Shown here: one piece after another, positions 1-7,474 of the stretch
Position numbering within the stretch: the first letter of the stretch is position 1
Layout of the letters: every line of letters begins with the position of its first letter
Assembly (NCBI GenBank): GCA_002420315.1
Contig: DIHU01000198.1
Coordinates: 2,248-30,643 of the forward strand
DNA length: 28,396 bases
Direction: 5' to 3'
From: Akkermansiaceae bacterium UBA5688
Lineage (GTDB): Bacteria; Verrucomicrobiota; Verrucomicrobiia; Verrucomicrobiales; Akkermansiaceae
Translations under genes and position numbers: made by a program
The notes under the pieces: generated by a model
Told to the model about the DNA's origin: nothing
What the model saw: only the letters and a program-made list of their open reading frames with translations
Databases searched by the model: none

Positions 1-2
1 CT

Positions 3-746
3 CCTGCTCCGGCAGCCACTCCAGCTCCTGTTGCTATTTCCCCAGTCGCCGAAGGCACAGACCAAATCGTCGAACTCTCTAGCATGCGTAAAATTATTGC
101 TGAGAGACTTCTTACTTCTAAGGTCAGCATCCCTCACTTCTATCTTCACCTCGAGGTCGATGCTGCGCCGCTAATGGCTCTTCGCAAGCAAATCAATGCC
201 CAATCCGAAGCCAGTCATGGAAACAAATATTCCGTGAACGACTTTGTCGTAAAAGCTCTCATCAATGCCTCGGTCGCGGTTCCCGAAGCAAATGCTTCTT
301 TCAATGGTGACCACATCGTCCAATTCGCTCGCGTTGGCATTTCAGTTGCCATCGCAGTCGATGACGGTCTCGTCACTCCCGTTGTGAAAAACGCTGAGCA
401 GAAATCCCTTCTCGCCATTTCAAAAGAGATCAAGGAAATGGCGATTCGAGCTCGCGACAAGAAACTCGCTCCAAACGAATTTGACGGGGGCACTGTCACA
501 ATATCCAACCTCGGAGCTTGGGGTGTCGAATCCTTCGATGCCATCGTCAATCCTCCGCAAGCAGTTATTCTTAGCGTGGGAGGTATCATTGAAAAACCTG
601 TTGTAAAAGATGGTGAAGTCGTTCCAGGCCTGCGTATGAACTTAGGAGTCAGTTGCGACCACCGTGTTGTCGACGGAGCAGTCGGTGCCAAATTCCTTGG
701 CGAGATCAAGCGCCTCCTTGAGAACCCAGCTCTCATGCTTGTTTAA
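3..746 (+). CDS. pdhC: Pyruvate dehydrogenase E2, dihydrolipoyl acetyltransferase (5' end outside window)
   Basis: This is the C-terminal part of the E2 core of the pyruvate dehydrogenase complex, which moves the acetyl group from lipoyl-lysine to CoA. The frame is open from the left edge. Bases 3-80 encode an Ala/Pro-rich linker (PAPAATPAPVA), which in this family separates the lipoyl and E3/E1-binding domains from the catalytic domain. The catalytic domain then begins at about SSMRKIIAERL. The active-site motif DHRVVDG lies at about bases 657-677, with catalytic His (codon 660-662) and Asp. IPHFYL, NDFVVKA, TISNLG and NPPQAVIL match pyruvate-type E2 better than succinyltransferase-type E2. 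The Met at base 84 is internal, not the start. A strong terminator follows at 765-810, so this is probably the last gene of a pdh operon. The lipoyl domains cannot be seen. Confidence 0.93.
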   Translation, partial: PAPAATPAPVAISPVAEGTDQIVELSSMRKIIAERLLTSKVSIPHFYLHLEVDAAPLMALRKQINAQSEASHGNKYSVNDFVVKALINASVAVPEANASFNGDHIVQFARVGISVAIAVDDGLVTPVVKNAEQKSLLAISKEIKEMAIRARDKKLAPNEFDGGTVTISNLGAWGVESFDAIVNPPQAVILSVGGIIEKPVVKDGEVVPGLRMNLGVSCDHRVVDGAVGAKFLGEIKRLLENPALMLV

Positions 747-764
747 TAATCGACTTAGAGTTTT

Positions 765-815
765 AAACGCAGAGTTCCCGGACGGTACTGACCTCCGCAG
801 CTCTGCGTTTTTGTC
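765..815 (+). terminator. Rho-independent terminator after pdhC
   Basis: A 10-bp perfect stem pairs AAACGCAGAG (765-774) with CTCTGCGTTT (801-810). Inside it CGGA (779-782) pairs with TCCG (794-797) and GGT (784-786) with ACC (791-793). The stem runs into a T tract. It sits 18 bases after the pdhC stop and before the next start, so it should separate the two genes. Confidence 0.8.
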
Positions 816-832
816 TCTGGCCCTAGTATTTA

Positions 833-1408
833 ATGCTCATCGCTTTCAACAAACCTTACGGTGTCTTAAGTCAATTCAACTCCAACCCGGGGGACGAAGG
901 TCAGCGGACCTTAAAAGAATTTGATTTTCCACCGGGATGTCTCCCTCTTGGACGACTTGACATGGACTCCGAAGGCCTGCTCCTTTTCACTGATGAGAAA
1001 GGCCTAGAAGATCGTCTACTCAATCCTCGCTTCAAACACCGCCGTCGTTATCTCGTCCTTGTAGAAGGAGAACCCACGACGGCTTCTCTTGAAAAGCTGC
1101 GGAGCGGGAGCATCGTCATAAAAGGTCACACCTGTCTTCCCTGCCGAGCCAAACTTCTCAAGCAGGCTCCGCCGATCCCCGATCGTGACCCTCCCGTTCG
1201 CTATCGAAAAAGCATCGTCGACACCTGGCTCCGCCTTGAACTCCGAGAAGGAAAAAACCGCCAAGTGCGCCGTATGACTGCCGCCGTTGGCCACCCTACC
1301 CTTCGCCTTCTTCGGGAAGGCATTGGCGCTTTTCCTCTGGGTCAACTCCCGGTCGGAAAATGGAGTGAACTCACGGAACAAGAACGCGCAGCCGTTTTTG
1401 TAAGGTGA
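833..1408 (+). CDS. rluE: 23S rRNA pseudouridine synthase, RluE type
   Basis: This 191-residue protein belongs to the RsuA/RluB/E/F family, which isomerises uridine to pseudouridine in rRNA. The catalytic motif GRLDMDSEGLLLF is at residues 40-52, and D43 is the predicted nucleophile. There is no N-terminal S4 RNA-binding domain. The protein starts directly with the KPYGVLSQF segment, as RluE does. The PPVRYRKSIVDTWLRLEL segment followed by EGKNRQVRRMTAAVGHPTLRL also resembles RluE, which modifies U2457 in E. coli. The exact rRNA position here is inferred. The ATG at 833 gives the usual family N-terminus and has no visible Shine-Dalgarno. The gene lies downstream of the pdhC terminator and appears to be transcribed separately. 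Confidence 0.88.
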   Translation: MLIAFNKPYGVLSQFNSNPGDEGQRTLKEFDFPPGCLPLGRLDMDSEGLLLFTDEKGLEDRLLNPRFKHRRRYLVLVEGEPTTASLEKLRSGSIVIKGHTCLPCRAKLLKQAPPIPDRDPPVRYRKSIVDTWLRLELREGKNRQVRRMTAAVGHPTLRLLREGIGAFPLGQLPVGKWSELTEQERAAVFVR

Positions 1409-1605
1409 AAAGCTGCACCATTTCCTGAGATTAAAAGTCAGAGCCCGAGGCGGCAAACGATTTCAACTGGGACTCTAACGTTAGATTCCGAGAAAGGATC
1501 AGACAAACAAAGTCCATCTAAAAGTCACTTTTTGAGACTGGCCCTTTTGTAAACCATTGGAAAATTCTCTAACAATTATTAAAAGAATTTCACCATTCAA
1601 TATTT

Positions 1606-1627
1606 TATACTAGTGTTCATTTGAACG
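1606..1627 (+). promoter_or_regulatory. Putative -10 element and LexA (SOS) box abutting the radical SAM start codon
   Basis: TATACT (1606-1611) looks like a -10 element. It is followed by TGTTC-ATTT-GAACG (1614-1627), an inverted repeat with arms GTTCA (1615-1619) and TGAAC (1622-1626). I recall TGTTC-N4-GAACA as the LexA-binding motif reported for Verrucomicrobia, and this site matches it at all but the last base. It would cover the expected transcription start and ends one base before the ATG at 1628, a good position for a repressor. No convincing -35 is visible. LexA control is an inference from the motif, its position and the DNA-repair nature of the operon. Confidence 0.6.
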
Positions 1628-2908
1628 ATGAAATTGCATAAGAAACTCGAGATTCTGGCAGATGCAGCTAAATATGACGCCTCCTGTGCTAGCTCCGGAG
1701 CCACGCGTAAGAATTCAGCCACTGGGAAAGGCGTAGGCTCCACCGGCGGTGCCGGAATTTGTCATTCCTATGCACCCGATGGTCGCTGCATATCGCTGCT
1801 CAAAGTTCTTCTGACCAATCGTTGCCTTTACGATTGCCATTATTGCATCAATCGGCGCTCCTCAAACGTCCAACGCGCCACTTTCACCTCGGAGGAAGTC
1901 GTCAGGCTGACCCTCGATTTCTACAAGCGAAACTACATCGAGGGCCTCTTTCTCTCCTCCGGCATCATTCGCAGCGCCGACTACACTATGGAAATGGTCA
2001 TCGAAGTCGCCCGTGCCCTCCGCGAGGACCACGACTTTCGGGGTTACATTCACCTCAAGACGATTCCTGAAGCATCCATCGAACTCATCGAAAAAGCCGG
2101 TCAATTCTCTGACCGTATTTCCATCAATATTGAACTCCCTGACGAAGATAGCCTCAAGATTTTTGCACCTGAAAAGTCCCTGAAGCGCACCCGAATTGCG
2201 ATGGGTAAGATTTGCCACCGCGTCGAGAATGCCAAAGAAGTGCGCCGCGAAACGCGTAATCGCAAAGCACCCGAATCCCGCTTCGCTACCGGACAAAGTA
2301 CGCAAGTTATCGTAGGTGCCGATAGCTCCACCGACCAAACCTTTCTCAAACGCTCTACTGATCTCTATTCAAACTATCGTCTCCGCCGCGTTTACTACTC
2401 CGCCTTCAGCCCGATCCCGGAGCCCTCTTCCATTCTTCCGCTCAAACCTCCTCCTCTTATTCGCGAACACCGGCTTTACCAAGCGGATTGGCTCATGCGT
2501 TTTTACGGTTTTGAAGCCGCCGAAATTGTCTCGGATGACCTCCCCAACCTTGACCTTGATCTCGACCCCAAGCTCTCCTGGGCTATTCGTAATCGCCAGC
2601 TCTTTCCCGTTGATCTCAATCGCGCCGAGAAGCTCATGCTTTACCGCGTCCCCGGACTCGGCATTCGTAATGCCAACCGCATCCTCGGCATCCGACGTTA
2701 TGGAAAAATTCGCATTCAAGACCTCCTCCGTCTCCGCGTCTCACTCAAGAAAGCCCTCCCCTTCATCATCACCGCTGACCACACTCCAAATACCCGAGAG
2801 CTCGACCACGAAAACCTTCGCGCCAAGTTCTCCCCTCCTCCCGAGCAAATGGAACTTACTCTCACTCCCTCTGACCAAGGTTCTCCCCTTGGAAATATCA
2901 TCGATTAA
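1628..2908 (+). CDS. Putative DNA modification/repair radical SAM protein with C-terminal helix-hairpin-helix
   Basis: The 426-residue protein resembles the TIGR03916-type radical SAM proteins that are encoded beside UDG-like proteins. C66, C70 and C73 (NRCLYDCHYC) form the CxxxCxxC motif for the [4Fe-4S] cluster that cleaves S-adenosylmethionine. Three more cysteines lie before it, in YDASCASSG (C20) and ICHSYAPDGRC (C45, C54). I recall these segments as typical of the family, so a second metal site is possible. Residues about 340-385 (VDLNRAEKLMLYRVPGLG onward) form a helix-hairpin-helix DNA-binding unit. The basic tail ends in a polar stretch. The next gene starts three bases after this stop, so the two are surely co-transcribed. 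The reaction and DNA substrate are unknown. A LexA-like box sits directly upstream. No Shine-Dalgarno is seen. Confidence 0.88.
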   Translation: MKLHKKLEILADAAKYDASCASSGATRKNSATGKGVGSTGGAGICHSYAPDGRCISLLKVLLTNRCLYDCHYCINRRSSNVQRATFTSEEVVRLTLDFYKRNYIEGLFLSSGIIRSADYTMEMVIEVARALREDHDFRGYIHLKTIPEASIELIEKAGQFSDRISINIELPDEDSLKIFAPEKSLKRTRIAMGKICHRVENAKEVRRETRNRKAPESRFATGQSTQVIVGADSSTDQTFLKRSTDLYSNYRLRRVYYSAFSPIPEPSSILPLKPPPLIREHRLYQADWLMRFYGFEAAEIVSDDLPNLDLDLDPKLSWAIRNRQLFPVDLNRAEKLMLYRVPGLGIRNANRILGIRRYGKIRIQDLLRLRVSLKKALPFIITADHTPNTRELDHENLRAKFSPPPEQMELTLTPSDQGSPLGNIID

Positions 2909-2911
2909 ACA

Positions 2912-4366
2912 ATGCTCACTCTTACTGCCGAAAACCACTTTGAAGACTGGAGAGCCAAAGCTCGCACGCTTCTTTTAGCGGGCGTTTCACCAAACGAAGT
3001 TATCTGGGAAGAGCCCGGTCAAAATGGACTTTTCCCCTCCGAATTCACTCTTCCGCCGCCGAAAAAAAATCAACCCCCGACAGTCAGCCAAGAGTTTCTT
3101 TTGCTCGCTGAAACCATTTCCTACCACAACTCATACCAGAAATGGGCTTTACTTTACCGAACACTTTGGCGCCTCACGCTTGGTGGTGAAACTCACCTCT
3201 TAAAGATCACGACCGACCCTGATATCTTGAGCCTCCTTCGCATGCGAAAGGAAATTTCGCGCGACATTCATAAGATGCACGCCTTCGTCCGCTTCAAAAA
3301 AACCGGCGAAGACATGAAAAGCGAGCGCGAACAATTCATGGCTTGGTTCGAGCCTGACCACCGCATCATGCCGCTAACTGCGCAGTTTTTCCAAAAGCGT
3401 TTCACGAGTATGGACTGGTCTATCTTCACTCCAACCGGTTCCGCATCGTGGGATGGCAAAACCCTCACACTCGGTCCGGGAGTCGATAAGGTCGAAGTTC
3501 CAAAAGAGGAACTCGATGAGCTTTGGCGTGGCTATTACAAAAGCATCTTCAACCCCGCCCGCCTCAAGGTGAAAGCGATGCAGGCCGAGATGCCAAAGAA
3601 GTATTGGCACAACCTTCCGGAATCGAACCTCATCGAATCACTCATTTCCGAAAGCCGTCATCGTGTGCAAGAAATGCACAAAGAAACCCTGCGCTCTGCC
3701 ACCAGCGGAGGTAAGAACCCATACCTCAAACATCTTCGTAACCTCACTTCGCATGATGAAAATATCGTCCTCAATCCAAACGAACATATCCGCCAACCAC
3801 TCAGTCGGCTTCGGGAGTTAGCCACTTGTTGCCAAGCTTGTCCACTGCACGAGAACGCCACCGGAACTGTCCTAGGAGAAGGTCCAGCTGATGCCAAAAT
3901 CATGATTGTGGGCGAGCAACCAGGCGACCAGGAAGACCTTCTCGGTCGGCCCTTTGTCGGCCCAGCTGGAAAACTTCTTGATCATTTTCTTACTAAAATC
4001 GGAATCGAAATAGAAGAGTGCTATCTCACCAATGCGGTAAAGCATTTTAAGTTTATCCCTCGCGGAAAGCAACGACTTCACCAAAGCCCTAATCTTGATG
4101 AAATCTCCCGTTGTAAACCATGGCTCATTGGAGAAATAAAGGAGATCAAGCCACGCATTTTAATTCTCCTTGGATCCACCGCAGCTCGCTCTCTGATTGG
4201 AACTCATTTCAAGATCACACAACAGCGCGGAATTATCACCGGCACTGGACTCGCCGCTAAGGTAATTGCAACCGTTCATCCATCCTATCTACTCCGAATC
4301 AAGGATTGTCATCGGCAGCAGCATGAAAAGACTCTCTTTCTAAAAGACCTGCAACTTGCAAAATAG
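2912..4366 (+). CDS. DUF4130 domain fused to UdgX-type uracil-DNA-binding glycosylase
   Basis: This 484-residue protein has two parts. Residues about 1-260 resemble TIGR03915/DUF4130, the partner domain of the upstream radical SAM protein (MPKKYWHNLPE at 227-237). Residues about 290-484 are a family-4-like uracil-DNA glycosylase of the UdgX subtype. Visible motifs are CxxC (C307, C310), motif A GEQPGDQED (334-342), FVGPAG, NAVKH (H378), GKQRLH (385-390), C401 and motif B HPS (456-458). In mycobacterial UdgX the KRRIH loop carries the histidine that bonds covalently to the abasic sugar after uracil removal. H390 occupies that place, so suicide cross-linking is predicted. H378 stands where ordinary family-4 enzymes have a cysteine cluster ligand. 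The gene is co-transcribed with the radical SAM gene and faces the converging corC-like gene. Confidence 0.88.
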   Translation: MLTLTAENHFEDWRAKARTLLLAGVSPNEVIWEEPGQNGLFPSEFTLPPPKKNQPPTVSQEFLLLAETISYHNSYQKWALLYRTLWRLTLGGETHLLKITTDPDILSLLRMRKEISRDIHKMHAFVRFKKTGEDMKSEREQFMAWFEPDHRIMPLTAQFFQKRFTSMDWSIFTPTGSASWDGKTLTLGPGVDKVEVPKEELDELWRGYYKSIFNPARLKVKAMQAEMPKKYWHNLPESNLIESLISESRHRVQEMHKETLRSATSGGKNPYLKHLRNLTSHDENIVLNPNEHIRQPLSRLRELATCCQACPLHENATGTVLGEGPADAKIMIVGEQPGDQEDLLGRPFVGPAGKLLDHFLTKIGIEIEECYLTNAVKHFKFIPRGKQRLHQSPNLDEISRCKPWLIGEIKEIKPRILILLGSTAARSLIGTHFKITQQRGIITGTGLAAKVIATVHPSYLLRIKDCHRQQHEKTLFLKDLQLAK

Positions 4367-4386
4367 CCAACGAAAATTAGCGCGTC

Positions 4387-5787
4387 CTAGGTCGCTTCAG
4401 TTTCTTGATCTTCTTGGACTTCCTCGGGAAGTTTCACGAAGCGCAATTGCTCAATCCGCCGGCCGTCGGTGCTGGTCACAATCGCTTCAAATCCTTCGAC
4501 CTCAATCTTTTCGCCAGGGTCCGGCAAATGGCCCAGTTGCTGCACGATGTATCCACCGATCGTGCTTACTTCGCCGCTTTCCAAATCAATGGCAGGCTCG
4601 TGATCTGAAAGCTCATTGAGGCTAAGGCCGCCCTCGACGACAAACTCCTCTTGGTTGATGCGGAGGAAATCCGTCTCCTCTTCTTCATCAAATTCGTCAT
4701 GAATATCACCGACCAACTCAGCCATGATATTATCCATAAAGACCAGTCCCGACGCGTCGCCAAACTCATCAACAACCAAAGCCAACTGAGCACGTTCCTT
4801 GAGGAAGTATTGGAGTAAATCATCTAGCCTCATCGTCGACGGCACCATTTTAAGCTCACGACGAATTTCCATAAGATCTGGATCTTCTTTCTTGAGTAAG
4901 CTCACCACATCTTTGATGTGGATCAAACCTTCAGTCTCATCGAGATGCCCCGTTACCAGAGGAAACCGGGTGTGCTTGGACTCGATCGCGAGATCTAGAT
5001 TCTTTTGGAAGTTAAGCTCTAGATCCAGAACTACAACCTCGCTGCGCGGAGTCATGACGTCTTTCACCGTGACATCATTCAATTCCAGAGCGTTGATGAG
5101 AATCTCACGTTCAGTCTCGGTCACCTCCTGCTGCCGCTCGGATTCCTCGACAAGAAGAGCAAGTTCTTCCGAACTATGAACGGCTTCGCCTTCTGAGACT
5201 GGATCGATTTTAAAAACCTTTTTGAGCAGCCAATTAGCCGTTCCATTGAGGATATAAATAAAAGGGCGGAAAACGGCGTAGAAAAGGTGAAGTGGCCGAG
5301 CAATAATCAGAGTGGTTGCGAGCGACTTACGAATAGCAATCGACTTTGGCAAAAGCTCTCCTATCACGACGTGAAGGAAAGTGAACGAGAGCATCGCGGT
5401 CAAAAAGGTGATAATCTTAATCCCTTCCTCTCCCATCCCGGTTTTCAAAAGACTCGGGCCCACCAGCTTTTCGATAAAGGGTTCACCCAGAAAAGCTAGC
5501 GCTAAAGAAGCAATAGTAATTCCGAGCTGGTTCGCCGAAAGATAGCCATCCAAATTGCTTACCACGCGCTTGGAAATCCCAGCACGCCGGGGTTTTTTCT
5601 CTAACTCGCCCTCGACCTGGCTTGGACGAACTTTGACGATCGCGAATTCCGACGCCACGAAAAAGGCGTTGAGAAGAAGAAAGAAAATGATCCCAAGAAG
5701 ATACCACCCAGCTTCCGCCCAGGTGGGATACTCGATCGGGGCTTCTCCCGATGCGCTTGCCAAAGTGTAGAGCGATTCAATCATCAT
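4387..5787 (-). CDS. CNNM/CorC-HlyC family membrane protein with CBS domains
   Basis: This 466-residue inner-membrane protein has an N-terminal DUF21/CNNM domain. A hydrophobic segment at about 25-50 (GWYLLGIIFFLLLNAFFVASEFA) is followed by the family-typical LSANQLGITIASLALAFLGEP and further helices to about residue 190. A CBS pair follows (VKDVMTPRSEVVVLD to the FMDNIMAELVGDI segment), then a C-terminal CorC_HlyC domain (FVVEGGLSLNEL, STIGGYIVQQLGHLP). Family members are linked to magnesium or cobalt export and, by name only, to hemolysins. The ion handled here is not evident. Two tandem ATGs (5787 and 5784) are possible starts, neither with a Shine-Dalgarno. It begins nine bases after the fmdB-like stop and is likely co-transcribed with it. 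Confidence 0.9.
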   Translation of the reverse strand: MMIESLYTLASASGEAPIEYPTWAEAGWYLLGIIFFLLLNAFFVASEFAIVKVRPSQVEGELEKKPRRAGISKRVVSNLDGYLSANQLGITIASLALAFLGEPFIEKLVGPSLLKTGMGEEGIKIITFLTAMLSFTFLHVVIGELLPKSIAIRKSLATTLIIARPLHLFYAVFRPFIYILNGTANWLLKKVFKIDPVSEGEAVHSSEELALLVEESERQQEVTETEREILINALELNDVTVKDVMTPRSEVVVLDLELNFQKNLDLAIESKHTRFPLVTGHLDETEGLIHIKDVVSLLKKEDPDLMEIRRELKMVPSTMRLDDLLQYFLKERAQLALVVDEFGDASGLVFMDNIMAELVGDIHDEFDEEEETDFLRINQEEFVVEGGLSLNELSDHEPAIDLESGEVSTIGGYIVQQLGHLPDPGEKIEVEGFEAIVTSTDGRRIEQLRFVKLPEEVQEDQETEAT

Positions 5788-5796
5788 AGTAAGTCG

Positions 5797-6057
5797 CTAG
5801 ACTTTGTCATAGCCACCATCGCAGTTCTTTTTAAGAACATTGAATCCAGCAGATTTTGCCTCAGAGTCAGAATACTCCTTCGTGGCAATTTTAGTGTTCA
5901 CTCTACTAACTAGCTTCCTGATGGGACGGGAACAGAGTGGACACCGTTCCAGCGCCTGCCGACCAATCGGGCGTTGCAACTCGAATCCCTTTGCGCAGAC
6001 GCTACAACTCGACTCCGGATCATCCGGGTTTTCAGATTGATATTCGTAAATTGGCAT
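5797..6057 (-). CDS. FmdB-family zinc ribbon protein
   Basis: A small protein of 86 residues that begins MPIYEY, as FmdB-type putative regulatory proteins do. It has two zinc-knuckle pairs, CSVC (about residues 18-21) and CPLC (about 39-42), followed by a basic, low-complexity tail. Family members are annotated as regulators by analogy with FmdB of methylotrophs, but a DNA or RNA target has not been shown for most. An insertion (QSENPDDPESS) separates MPIYEY from the first knuckle. It lies between rpsN and the corC-like gene on the same strand. The intergenic hairpin at 6071-6099 may reduce read-through from rpsN. Confidence 0.82.
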   Translation of the reverse strand: MPIYEYQSENPDDPESSCSVCAKGFELQRPIGRQALERCPLCSRPIRKLVSRVNTKIATKEYSDSEAKSAGFNVLKKNCDGGYDKV

Positions 6058-6070
6058 GGTCGTTAGCCAG

Positions 6071-6099
6071 AAAAGGGTGCCAGCCAGAAAACCGCACCC
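6071..6099 (-). terminator. Terminator or attenuator between rpsN and the fmdB-like gene
   Basis: Read on the minus strand, GGGTGC (6099-6094) pairs with GCACCC (6080-6075) across a 13-base loop and is followed by TTTT (6074-6071). It lies about 28 bases after the rpsN stop and 14 bases before the fmdB-like start. The stem is short, so partial termination is more likely than a full stop. The region also holds a direct repeat AGCCAGAAAA (6065-6074 and 6082-6091). Confidence 0.5.
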
Positions 6100-6126
6100 C
6101 CAAAAATTCTGACTCTGGATCCTAAA

Positions 6127-6396
6127 CTACCAAGAGGACTTTGTCACTCCAGGAATCATTCCATGTGATGCCATTTCGCGGAAAGTAATCCGAGAAAGGC
6201 GAAAACGGCGAAGAAAAGCACGGCGACGGCCAGTCACCTCGCAACGATTAACAAGCCGGGTCGGGCTCGCATCACGAGGAAGCATTGTCAAACTGACGTA
6301 GTCCTTCTCCTTCTTCAACTGGTGACGAAGGTCAGCGTATTTTGCTACAGTCTTTGCTTTGCGCTTATTGCGCTCAATCCAGCATTTTCTTGCCAT
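6127..6396 (-). CDS. rpsN: 30S ribosomal protein S14
   Basis: The product is an 89-residue S14, a late-assembling protein of the small subunit head. It begins MARKCWIERNKRK, and NRCEVTGRRRAFLRRFRLSRI with the terminal HGMIPGVTKSSW is diagnostic. The zinc-finger cysteine pairs of the short S14 form are absent: C5 and C60 stand alone. This is therefore a zinc-independent form, shorter than the 101-residue E. coli protein. The start was placed at the ATG at 6396 by homology. An upstream TTG at 6453 would add 19 unrelated residues. The bases before the ATG are pyrimidine-rich (CAACCCTCCC) with no Shine-Dalgarno. The gene is outside any spc ribosomal operon and is divergent from rph. Confidence 0.92.
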   Translation of the reverse strand: MARKCWIERNKRKAKTVAKYADLRHQLKKEKDYVSLTMLPRDASPTRLVNRCEVTGRRRAFLRRFRLSRITFREMASHGMIPGVTKSSW

Positions 6397-6566
6397 GGGA
6401 GGGTTGAGATAGGCTAAATCTTCGCTCAGGCAAGGCTTTTTTAGACTTTTCAAGAGGAATCTTCACCAAACGATCCTTATCGCCCAAATTAATTAAGATA
6501 ACTAAAACTTCTTTCCGTTGGATCAAATCGACTTGCCTTCAAGCCTTGAGCAAACTAATCCCGCGT

Positions 6567-7343
6567 ATGGACCGACTCGATGGACGCGCTATTCCTGATC
6601 TCCGACCGATTTCTTTCATCCCTAACGTTGCCCCACACGCTTCCGGTTCGGTGCTCGTTTCCTTTGGCAACACCCGCGTAATCTGCGCAGCCACAGTAGA
6701 AGAAAACGTTCCACGCTGGATGAAGTTTCAGAACGTCGAAGGTGGCTGGGTGAGTGCTGAATATTCTATGCTCCCCTACTCGACCCACGATCGTAAACAG
6801 CGCGATATCAATCGAGGTAAGCTTGATGGGCGTTCCTCGGAAATCCAACGCCTCATCGGCCGCTCGCTCCGCGCCGTAATTGATCTCAAAAAACTCGGGA
6901 AACGGACTATTTGGATCGATTGCGATGTCCTTCAAGCCGATGGAGGAACGCGCACCGCTTCGATAACCGGGGGATGTGTCGCAACCGCCATCGCGATCAA
7001 TGGTTTGGTGTCTCAAGGAAAGCTTAAAGATTTCCCTCTTAAAAAACTTGTCGCAGCCGTGAGTGCCGGGATTTATCAAGGCGAAGCAATCCTCGACCTC
7101 AACTACCCCGAGGATCGCGATGCTGCCGTCGACTTTAATGTCGTCATGACTGAGAGCGGCGAATACGTCGAAATACAGGGCAGTGGGGAGGAGGATGTCT
7201 TCACCAGCGAGCAAATGACCGCGATGCTGGACTTGTCCCGTAAAGGTATCGCGAAATTAGTTGAGTTGCAAAAAGAAGCTATCATCGCCGCAGATAAAGT
7301 CAGCGGTGCGGATCTCGAGGGCTTGGCCGCAACTTTCAAATAA
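6567..7343 (+). CDS. rph: Ribonuclease PH
   Basis: This phosphate-dependent 3'-to-5' exoribonuclease trims tRNA 3' ends. The 258-residue product starts MDRLDGRAIPDLRPISF, matching the RNase PH N-terminus (R-x-D-G-R-x-x-x-x-L-R-P). Other family segments are SVLVSFGNTRVICAATVEE, EGGWVSAEYSMLPYST, GRSSEIQRLIGRSLRAVIDL and the phosphate-site region VLQADGGTRTASITGG. A TTG at 6546 would add seven residues, but the ATG at 6567 fits the family better. Neither has a Shine-Dalgarno. It is divergent from rpsN, with about 170 bases between the start codons that must hold both promoters. The TTAATTAA-containing AT-rich stretch near 6488-6495 is the only obvious candidate region. Confidence 0.95.
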   Translation: MDRLDGRAIPDLRPISFIPNVAPHASGSVLVSFGNTRVICAATVEENVPRWMKFQNVEGGWVSAEYSMLPYSTHDRKQRDINRGKLDGRSSEIQRLIGRSLRAVIDLKKLGKRTIWIDCDVLQADGGTRTASITGGCVATAIAINGLVSQGKLKDFPLKKLVAAVSAGIYQGEAILDLNYPEDRDAAVDFNVVMTESGEYVEIQGSGEEDVFTSEQMTAMLDLSRKGIAKLVELQKEAIIAADKVSGADLEGLAATFK

Positions 7344-7392
7344 ACAACGATAGAGCCGGATGATTTATCTTGCCGCGACTTGGCTGCGAAGT

Positions 7393-7414
7393 ATTCTCTT
7401 CCCGCAGGGAGAAT
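7393..7414 (+). other. Stem-loop between rph and the prepilin-like gene
   Basis: ATTCTC (7393-7398) pairs with GAGAAT (7409-7414). After a TT bulge, CC (7401-7402) pairs with GG (7407-7408). Only three T residues follow, so this is a weak terminator for rph or a leader structure for the next gene. A second tiny symmetric element, GGGATTCCC, follows at 7421-7429. Confidence 0.35.
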
Positions 7415-7474
7415 TTCACGGGGATTCCCACACTTAAAAACCGGAGCGTTGTCTCCAAGACTATAAACACTATA

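Noticed and set aside
215..736. 173-codon minus-strand frame antisense to pdhC
   Set aside because: It lies wholly within the well-supported E2 gene; its protein is Ser/Arg/Thr-rich with no family features.
1474..1485. Perfect 12-base palindrome TCTAACGTTAGA in the spacer after rluE
   Set aside because: It has no promoter context or recognised regulator and is 140 bases from the next start; a single such palindrome can arise by chance.
2316..2978. 220-codon plus-strand frame overlapping the radical SAM gene
   Set aside because: Shifted frame inside an established gene, with a Ser/Pro/Leu-rich translation.
6555..7214. 219-codon minus-strand frame within rph
   Set aside because: It is antisense to RNase PH and mirrors its codon structure; no recognisable protein.
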